Positions 37,491 to 41,885 of a DNA stretch of 41,885 nucleotides are shown in pieces. The notes under the pieces were generated by a model. The model saw nothing but the letters and a program-made list of their open reading frames with translations, ran no database searches and had not been told where the DNA came from. The stretch's first letter is position 1. Each line of letters opens with the position of its first letter. The position numbers and the translations under genes were made by a program. This stretch comes from a virus, in the IMG/VR virus record IMGVR_UViG_3300047457_000627, positions 1-41,885 of that record. The stretch is one strand, 5' to 3'.

Positions 37491-37520
37491 TCAGGTTAGG
37501 TGGGCGGTCGGGTCAGTCAT
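37491..37520 (-). CDS. Nine-codon coupled micro-ORF
   Basis: ATG 37520 overlaps the stop of the 60-residue gene, has GGAGG at a good distance and reads nine codons to TGA. It is in frame with the zinc-ribbon gene, with no other stop between them. It may be a leader peptide, or the true start of the zinc-ribbon gene cut by a nonsense mutation. Confidence 0.3.
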   Translation of the reverse strand: MTDPTAHLT

Positions 37521-37699
37521 TCCTGCACCTCCAGCGCCAGCCGGATGTCGCGGCCAATGCCAACGGTGCCCCAGCGCACGTAACGCAACACCCTGGGGAT
37601 GCCAATGCCTAGTGGGTCGAGCGCTTCAAGAATGGTGGTGTCGGAGTTGATCCACCACAGCTCGCCGATGCGGCCCTGGTCAGAGTCGATGTTGATCAT
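37517..37699 (-). CDS. Unknown protein, 60 aa, paralogue of 33327 gene
   Basis: The sequence MINIDSDQGRIGELWWINSD, then YVRWGTVGIGRDIRL, is clearly related to the 67-residue protein at 33327-33530. It overlaps the previous stop (ATGA). The two copies lie in two different leftward operons. Function is unknown. Confidence 0.75.
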   Translation of the reverse strand: MINIDSDQGRIGELWWINSDTTILEALDPLGIGIPRVLRYVRWGTVGIGRDIRLALEVQE

Positions 37700-38127
37700 T
37701 GGCCTGCCTCCTGCTCAAGACGTCCTGCCCAGTAATCACCAGTGCTCAGATCTTGTGAGCGCAGCCAAGCCGCCACTTCGCGGATCACGGCGCGGGCTTC
37801 AGGTGCCCAGTTGACGGCCTCCTCGTCCCAGCACGAACTGTCTTCAATTCCGCTGATCGCAAGGGCCACTCGCTTCACCAACGAACTGCGCTCGAGCAGC
37901 CCGGCCGCCGCACGGATCTGCTCCGGCGTGGCGTTCTTGATCAGATCCATGCACGCATGAAACCGCCGGTCGTTCTCTTCCTCGTCAATCGGCTCAGGCT
38001 GCTGCTGCGCGGCCTCCAGCGCCTCGACCCTGGCGCGGAGTTCAAGCAAGCAGCGAGCGTCTTCACAATCACTCGCCCACTTGCTTTGCAGCTCCCAATC
38101 TTCCGGCGTTGCTTTGTAGTCAGTCAT
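37696..38127 (-). CDS. Unknown protein, 143 aa
   Basis: ATG 38127 overlaps the RlpA-like stop. It starts TDYKATPEDWELQSKWASDC and has a helical coiled-coil part (CLLELRARVEALEAAQQQPE), then NATPEQIRAAAGLLERSS and a Trp-rich end. The look is of cyanobacterial phage/host small proteins with a leading helical pair; no family is named. Confidence 0.65.
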   Translation of the reverse strand: MTDYKATPEDWELQSKWASDCEDARCLLELRARVEALEAAQQQPEPIDEEENDRRFHACMDLIKNATPEQIRAAAGLLERSSLVKRVALAISGIEDSSCWDEEAVNWAPEARAVIREVAAWLRSQDLSTGDYWAGRLEQEAGQ

Positions 38128-38456
38128 GGGTGAGAGATGCGAACAGTTGCAATGCCGTCGAGCGGCACACCCAAGCGATGAGCAGCGCCGGCGCTCAGGT
38201 CGATCGAGCTGCAGTCGCAGCGATCGGTCACCGGCACCGTGAGCACACGGCCCTGGTGGCTGACCCTGACGCGTGTGTTGCATGGCAGCCATGGATGCGC
38301 CGCCGACACGCCCCAGTGTCGATAGGTGCTGCCGCAGTAGGTGGTGCGGCCATGGAACCAGCCGTCGTAAACGGTCGCGGTCACAGCGCGGCCACCAGCA
38401 TCAGCAGGTGGCGTGAGCTGGTGGAGCAGAGCGATCAGGAGAAAGATGCGCTTCAT
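38124..38456 (-). CDS. Secreted RlpA-like double-psi beta-barrel protein
   Basis: The 110-residue protein has a signal peptide (KRIFLLIALLHQLTPPADAG), then an RlpA-type barrel with ATVYDGWFHGRTTYCG, VSAAHPWLPCNTRVRVSHQG and VTDRCDCSSIDLSAGAAHRL. Bacterial RlpA cuts naked glycan strands at the septum; related barrels bind cell-wall sugars. The Asp in VTDRC fits the catalytic position of the family. In a phage early operon it could alter the host wall during infection, for example to block superinfection. It overlaps both neighbours by ATGA. Confidence 0.8.
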   Translation of the reverse strand: MKRIFLLIALLHQLTPPADAGGRAVTATVYDGWFHGRTTYCGSTYRHWGVSAAHPWLPCNTRVRVSHQGRVLTVPVTDRCDCSSIDLSAGAAHRLGVPLDGIATVRISHP

Positions 38457-38677
38457 TGCAGGGTCGGGTTGCGTTGTTCAGCAGTCAGTGATGGGTGGCT
38501 GTCCCAGTCGTCTTCAGGTTCAGCGCAGGCGGCGTGATCCTCGATCCACTGCTCACCCAGCCATGCGGCCTCGTGCAGTGAGATCGGCAGCTGCAGCATC
38601 TGCTCAGCGCCGCACACCTCGCAGCGGAACTGCGGCGGCTGACTGGTGAGATCCACGACGCAGTGGTCGGCGGTCAT
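38453..38677 (-). CDS. Unknown protein with CxxC motif, 74 aa
   Basis: The sequence MTADHCVVDLTSQPPQFRCE is followed by CEVCGAEQMLQLPISL and a polar end. The CxxC and nearby Cys/His could form half a zinc ribbon. It overlaps both neighbours (ATGA). No family is recognised. Confidence 0.65.
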   Translation of the reverse strand: MTADHCVVDLTSQPPQFRCEVCGAEQMLQLPISLHEAAWLGEQWIEDHAACAEPEDDWDSHPSLTAEQRNPTLQ

Positions 38678-38976
38678 CGCTCGACTCCGTTGAGCCGATC
38701 GGCGACCAGCTGCGCATAGCCCGCGATGTCGTGCCAGCTGTCGGCATAGTCGGGGTCGCCGTTGATGATCCGGCCGATCTTGTGGCAGATCATGTCGAGG
38801 GCTTCCTGCTGGTCTGGCGCCAAGTGGTCGCCGCGTTTGCCATCAGGCCGGATCCGGCTCAATGGGGTGTGCTCAGCAATCACGCGCTTCAGGTCCTGAG
38901 TGATGCGCGCGTGGCCGGTGAAAGCGCCGTAGCGGCTGCCGCGCTCTTGCAGCGTGGCGGTGATGTCGGTGGTCAT
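38674..38976 (-). CDS. DUF6378-like protein, 100 aa
   Basis: The protein reads TLQERGSRYGAFTGHARITQ and later EALDMICHKIGRIINGDPDY and DSWHDIAGYAQLVADRL. These are the marks of the DUF6378 phage family (an all-helix fold related to MazG-like nucleotide enzymes by some accounts). ATG 38976 has a strong GGAGG. The role is unknown; a nucleotide-pool role is a guess. Confidence 0.75.
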   Translation of the reverse strand: MTTDITATLQERGSRYGAFTGHARITQDLKRVIAEHTPLSRIRPDGKRGDHLAPDQQEALDMICHKIGRIINGDPDYADSWHDIAGYAQLVADRLNGVER

Positions 38977-39221
38977 TGCTCCACCTCCCATCCAGCCAGC
39001 TCGCCGGCCGCTTCGAGCATCAGCCGCCGCGCCAGCTCGTGGACGGTCAGGCTCGGCTCCTTCTGGTTCAGCCAGACGATCTCGGCTGCCAGGTGCTCCA
39101 GCACCGCAGCGACGCCGCGGCGTGCGGCGGTTGACTGCTCTCGGGTAAGCGGCACGCTTGGAGCCAGCGCTTCTTCGAGGGCCACGGTGCAGCGGCCGAG
39201 CAGGGTGTTGTCAGTGGTCAT
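38973..39221 (-). CDS. Unknown helical protein, 82 aa
   Basis: The sequence starts MTTDNTLLGRCTVALEEALA and has helices AARRGVAAVLEHLAAEIVWL and LTVHELARRLMLEAAGELA. It overlaps both neighbours by ATGA. No family is recognised. Three successive genes in this operon start MTTD or MTAD, probably because the ribosome-site context was copied. Confidence 0.6.
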   Translation of the reverse strand: MTTDNTLLGRCTVALEEALAPSVPLTREQSTAARRGVAAVLEHLAAEIVWLNQKEPSLTVHELARRLMLEAAGELAGWEVEQ

Positions 39222-39493
39222 GGCAGGCGTGCCTCAAAGCTCATGTGGGCCACCACCTTGTCGATCAGCCACTGGGGCACGACTGGCGGCTTCGGCAGCC
39301 AGCGACTGGCTCTCCAGGCTTGCGCGTAAGGATCCCACGCGGCGATCTGATCGAGCAGCTTGCGCTGGCCGGTGCTGCGGTGGAAGCGCACCAGGTTGGG
39401 ATTGCCGCTGAAGGTCGGGTCTTGGGTGATCGTCCAGCCTGCGCCTGGCGTGTTGGCGTTGGCGGGCGACTGGTAGATGACGAGCGGTGCCAT
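39218..39493 (-). CDS. Unknown protein, 91 aa
   Basis: ATG 39493 has GGGAGG seven bases upstream and overlaps the preceding stop (TGATG). GTG 39496 is a less likely start. The protein reads APLVIYQSPANANTPGAGWT, FHRSTGQRKLLDQIAAWDPY and a WLPKPPVVPQWL part. No family is recognised. Confidence 0.6.
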   Translation of the reverse strand: MAPLVIYQSPANANTPGAGWTITQDPTFSGNPNLVRFHRSTGQRKLLDQIAAWDPYAQAWRASRWLPKPPVVPQWLIDKVVAHMSFEARLP

Positions 39494-39669
39494 CACACCA
39501 CCTCCCGCGGCCAGAACTGGCGCACCGACTCGATGTCCTCATCGCCGCGAGCCAGGAAACAGGCTCGGGCTTCGGCGTCTTCCAGGCATTCGGCCTCGAC
39601 GATCAGGCCGCGGCCGATCACGTCACCGCTCGGCGCGGTGTCGCGGTAGTGGATCTTGAACAGGGTCAT
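39493..39669 (-). CDS. Unknown small protein, 58 aa
   Basis: From ATG 39669 the frame reads MTLFKIHYRDTAPSGDVIGR, then GLIVEAECLEDAEARACFLA, to TGA 39493. It encodes an alpha/beta pattern, and its end carries the ribosome site of the next gene. It is the first gene of the long overlapping operon down to 36882. Confidence 0.6.
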   Translation of the reverse strand: MTLFKIHYRDTAPSGDVIGRGLIVEAECLEDAEARACFLARGDEDIESVRQFWPREVV

Positions 39670-39690
39670 GGTGGTAATGGGTAGATGAAT

Positions 39691-39710
39691 GGCCCCGGTC
39701 GACCGGGGCC
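39691..39710 (-). terminator. Perfect 20-bp GC palindrome
   Basis: GGCCCCGGTCGACCGGGGCC is a perfect palindrome between the 77-residue gene and the 58-residue gene. No T-run follows on either strand, so it may attenuate or protect RNA, or be a protein-binding site. Confidence 0.4.
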
Positions 39711-39719
39711 GTGTGCTGA

Positions 39720-39953
39720 TCAGGCCGCCTTCATGTAGGCGAAGCTCATGTCGAGCTCGGCGTCATACACCGTGTCGTCCTCGATCCGGCAGAGATCGTG
39801 CTTGATGCAGAACAGCACTGCGCGGTTCACCGCCACGCAGTCGCCGCTGATCGTGAAGCGATCCGCCGTGCGGAAGGTCCACTCGATCACAGCGCCGCAG
39901 CCGTTGCGGATCTGGGCCTCGATGTCGCTGCCGATCTGCTGAAGAAGATCCAT
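39720..39953 (-). CDS. Unknown protein, 77 aa
   Basis: The sequence DLLQQIGSDIEAQIRNGCGA is followed by AVNRAVLFCIKHDLCRIEDD. ATG 39953 is selected because promoter g predicts transcription start near 40002, which is after the more distal ATG codons (40010-40019). No family is recognised. Confidence 0.65.
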   Translation of the reverse strand: MDLLQQIGSDIEAQIRNGCGAVIEWTFRTADRFTISGDCVAVNRAVLFCIKHDLCRIEDDTVYDAELDMSFAYMKAA

Positions 39954-40008
39954 TGCTGAAACCGGCTCGAGGCCGGGCGGGGTGGTGGGAGTCGCCTCCC
40001 GTGAGGTC

Positions 40009-40060
40009 ATCATCGCCACTTGCCGCCCTTACCGCCAGCTGCCGTTCACACGCTGTAACA
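40009..40060 (-). promoter_or_regulatory. Direct-repeat promoter g
   Basis: The minus strand has TGTTACAGCGTGTGAAC (40044-40060), two units 10 bp apart, and GATGAT (40009-40014) exactly 31 nt downstream of the TGTGA. It overlaps the stop of the wHTH gene. The first unit contains GTTACA, the core of the cyanobacterial HLR1 element. Confidence 0.55.
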
Positions 40061-40510
40061 ATCGAGCGGTGTGGCCACCAGCTCCCACCGATCGCGCATC
40101 ACATGCTGGTGGCCAGCCAGGAAGCTCCGCATCGTCTGACGCGGAATCCCCTCCCGCCTGGCCCACTCCCACCGCTCACTGATCGTCACCCGCTGCTGCA
40201 GCCGCCGGTGGCGGTCGCGCAGCACCCAAGCCGGCTTATCCTCCGGCCGCGGCGCATCAGCCTCAGACCGCTGCACCCACCAGATCCACGTCCCGCCGCT
40301 GTTGCTGATCGAGGCCCGCCGCAGCAGGCCCAGATCCTCCAGCTTCCGCACAGAGCGGTTCAGCGTCGCCCGGTCGGTGCCCAGCTGGTTGGCCAACTCG
40401 GCGAGAGTCAGCCACCAACCAGGCGCCAACTGTTCGAGCTGCACCAGCACCAGCACCAGCTCAGCGCGATGGCGCCGCCGCAGCGACGCCAGGAACTCAG
40501 GCTCGATCAC
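40046..40510 (-). CDS. Winged-helix transcription regulator, 154 aa
   Basis: The protein starts IEPEFLASLRRRHRAELVLV and has a clear wHTH (LTLAELANQLGTDRATLNRS, then VRKLEDLGLLRR, and a wing SNSGGTWIWWV). A second helical part with RVTISERWEWARREGIPRQT follows, which may be another HTH. GTG 40510 is coupled to the ssb stop. A direct-repeat promoter overlaps its end, so autoregulation or control of the regulon is possible; this is inference. Confidence 0.75.
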   Translation of the reverse strand: MIEPEFLASLRRRHRAELVLVLVQLEQLAPGWWLTLAELANQLGTDRATLNRSVRKLEDLGLLRRASISNSGGTWIWWVQRSEADAPRPEDKPAWVLRDRHRRLQQRVTISERWEWARREGIPRQTMRSFLAGHQHVMRDRWELVATPLDCYSV

Positions 40511-40511
40511 C

Positions 40512-41033
40512 TCAGAACGGGATGCCGTCGTCGTCAGGCGGATCCAGCGGTGCGCTGTTCCACGCCGGCGGCTGCTGCGCGGCCACGGTGCCGTTCGCTG
40601 GGTTCGGGGCCCAGCCGGCCGCGGCCAGGTGCGCGGGCTGCGCAGCAGGTGCAGGCGCGGCGGCCGGAGCAGCAGGAGCAGCAGGCGGCTGCTGGATCAG
40701 CTGCCACTGCCGCACGATGCACACCAGCGCCACACGCTCAGCGCCTGTGTTCCGATCAGTCCAGCGGTCGGTCTTCACGCGACCCACTACATGCACCTCC
40801 TGGCCCTTGCGGCAGGTGTCCGCGAACCGCTGGCCGTCTTCCCCCCAGATCTCCAGCTTAATCCAGTCAGCATCCTGGCCGTCGTCCTTCTTCGACCCCG
40901 GCCGGTTGATGCCGATGCTCGCGTTGCACACGCTGTTGCCGTTCTGCAGGAACTTCGCCTCTGGATCACGGCCCAGGCGGCCGATGAAGTGATGCGAGCT
41001 CGCGCGGAGCAGCGTGTTGATGATTTCGCTCAT
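40512..41033 (-). CDS. ssb: Single-stranded DNA-binding protein
   Basis: The 173-residue protein has an OB fold (HFIGRLGRDPEAKFLQNGNS, NASIGINRPGSKKDD, WIKLEIWGEDGQRFADTCRK, QEVHVVGRVKTDRW), an Ala/Pro/Gln-rich linker and the acidic tip DPPDDDGIPF, which recruits partner proteins. ATG 41033 overlaps the HTH gene stop. It works with RecT in replication or recombination. Confidence 0.95.
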   Translation of the reverse strand: MSEIINTLLRASSHHFIGRLGRDPEAKFLQNGNSVCNASIGINRPGSKKDDGQDADWIKLEIWGEDGQRFADTCRKGQEVHVVGRVKTDRWTDRNTGAERVALVCIVRQWQLIQQPPAAPAAPAAAPAPAAQPAHLAAAGWAPNPANGTVAAQQPPAWNSAPLDPPDDDGIPF

Positions 41034-41248
41034 GTTGATGGTTGTGGTTGTTCTTCGTTGCTTAGCCATTGCTGGCTGAGCTTCTCGTAAGCGTGGATCC
41101 CCTCGATGGGGTAGAGAACCCGGGATCCAACCCGGATGAATGGCGGGCCCTTGCCCGCTGATCTCCAGTTCGCCAGCGTCTGATCGCTCAGCCGCCAGCG
41201 GTCTGCGACCTCTTTTGAGGTCAGAAACGTTGGTACTGCACTGCCCAT
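41030..41248 (-). CDS. Excisionase-like HTH protein, 72 aa
   Basis: The protein has the MerR/Xis-type domain FLTSKEVADRWRLSDQTLAN, then WRSAGKGPPFIRVGSRVLYP, as in HTH_17 excisionase or DNA-binding proteins. An AAGGAG ribosome site precedes ATG 41248. No integrase is visible in the window, so it may be a plain regulator. Confidence 0.82.
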   Translation of the reverse strand: MGSAVPTFLTSKEVADRWRLSDQTLANWRSAGKGPPFIRVGSRVLYPIEGIHAYEKLSQQWLSNEEQPQPST

Positions 41249-41260
41249 AGGCCGAACTCC

Positions 41261-41885
41261 TTAGAACGGGTCGTCTGCATCGACGACTTCTGCTTGGATG
41301 GAATTGTCAGCCGGCGCTGTCTCTTGAACAGCCTCGGCTTCGCCAGACACCGGCGGCTCCTGGGCTGCAGCAGCGATCTGGCGGTTGAGATCCGCCAATA
41401 CCGAACCATCAGTCTGCGGCGCCGGCGATGCGTCGCGCACCGTTACCTGCTCAACTTCCTCGCGCACGCCGAGACCGAACAACACTTCTGGCAGGTAAAG
41501 GTTGATCAGCCGTGTCGCAGACCGCCAGCGCAGCATCTGGCCCGGGATCGACTTGTACTTCGGGTTGCGCGTCCAGCCGTCAGCCGCGGCCTCCTTCATC
41601 GAGACCCTGGCCTGCACCACCTCGCCCGTCTCGCGCAGCGTTGCGCTCGCCGTCACCTCCAGCGCGTCGCCCTGGCCCTTCTCAGTCCAGGTGATCGGGC
41701 CCTGAAGCAGGCCCGACTTGTTGGCGCGGGCGATGGCGAACCTGGCGCTGGTGCTCGGCCGGCCGTTGATCACGCCCGTCTCCTGGAACATCACCATCGG
41801 ATGCTCGCCCAGCTGCTCGGCATACATCAGCGCCACCATGCAGCTCTCGGGCTTGCCCTGGAAGTGCGGCGGCACCATCCCGCTC
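41261..41885 (-). CDS. recT: RecT-family single-strand annealing recombinase (partial)
   Basis: The gene runs leftward and its 5' end is beyond the right edge of the window; 207 codons are visible. Family blocks: PPHFQGKPESCMVALMYAEQ, ETGVINGRPSTSARFAIARA, EGWTRNPKYKS-like AADGWTRNPKYKSIPGQMLR, and TRLINLYLPEVLFGLGV. The C-terminus is Ala/Glu/Asp-rich and ends DADDPF, similar to the SSB tip style. RecT anneals single strands during phage recombination, usually with an exonuclease that may lie further right. Confidence 0.92.
   Translation of the reverse strand, partial: SGMVPPHFQGKPESCMVALMYAEQLGEHPMVMFQETGVINGRPSTSARFAIARANKSGLLQGPITWTEKGQGDALEVTASATLRETGEVVQARVSMKEAAADGWTRNPKYKSIPGQMLRWRSATRLINLYLPEVLFGLGVREEVEQVTVRDASPAPQTDGSVLADLNRQIAAAAQEPPVSGEAEAVQETAPADNSIQAEVVDADDPF

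Noticed and set aside
38064-38074. TTCACAATCA half-site in the 143-residue gene
   Set aside because: Single unit inside coding sequence with no 10-bp partner.
31291-40060. TGTGA repeats as replication iterons
   Set aside because: They are spread singly over about 9 kb, each next to a -10-like hexamer and a gene start; iterons would be clustered.
1-41885. Integrase, attachment sites, tRNA genes or CRISPR array
   Set aside because: None seen on either strand. The excisionase-like HTH protein alone does not prove a temperate lifestyle.

Overview
The window is one continuous piece of a tailed-phage genome (a free phage or a prophage) of the contractile-tail type. GC is high, about 60-65 percent by eye. 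No rRNA, tRNA, integrase, CRISPR array or bacterial housekeeping gene is visible. The head genes resemble the lambda/HK97/Mu group: terminase, gpW connector, lambda-type portal, protease-capsid fusion, DUF2190 cement protein. The tail genes resemble P2: V, W, J, I, sheath, tube, E/E', tape measure, U, X, D. A DUF4815 tail protein, several tiny proteins of a kind I associate with cyanophages, and promoter-like direct repeats spaced like the cyanobacterial HLR1 element make a GC-rich picocyanobacterium (Synechococcus/Cyanobium-like) my best guess for the host. That is an inference, not something the sequence proves.

Layout. Positions 185-2414 hold a ParB-like protein, a C5 cytosine methyltransferase and two unknown genes. 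Positions 2408-30897 form one long rightward late region: packaging (2408-4880), head (4909-9243), head-tail joining (9240-10240), baseplate spike, wedge and fibres (10227-20162), sheath, GIY-YIG homing endonuclease and tube (20200-23068), tape measure and distal tail (23068-28218), then lysis and decoration genes (28257-30897): a coiled-coil membrane protein, a C39-like peptidase, a 2OG-Fe(II) oxygenase, a GH24 lysozyme and a PAAR tip. From 30939 to the right edge almost everything is leftward: small, tightly overlapping early or accessory genes, including a Lar-like protein, a dCTP deaminase, a secreted RlpA-like protein, a wHTH regulator, SSB, an excisionase-like HTH and a RecT recombinase cut by the edge. 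Three small rightward genes (33134, 34242, 36628) are set between the leftward operons.

The most interesting result is in the leftward half. Seven copies of a direct repeat (TGTGA twice, exactly 10 bp apart) precede leftward transcription units. In six of them the gap from the second TGTGA to a -10-like hexamer is exactly 31 nt; in the seventh it is 30 nt. This looks like a phage regulon driven by an activator that binds direct repeats. Two of these promoters feed long leaders that share a multi-hairpin fold with compensatory changes and a partly sequestered ribosome-binding site, ahead of two paralogous small coiled-coil genes. This is a candidate cis-regulatory RNA.

Other notable points are a sheath gene whose last ~120 bp are recoded to low GC next to the homing endonuclease, an extra beta-rich domain inside the sheath, an in-frame TAA splitting a tail-fibre-like gene, a PAAR 3'-end remnant that marks a recombination joint, a recurring TAGAAT-like hexamer 21-24 nt ahead of the first gene of each late block, and a low-GC beta-helix module in the tailspike.
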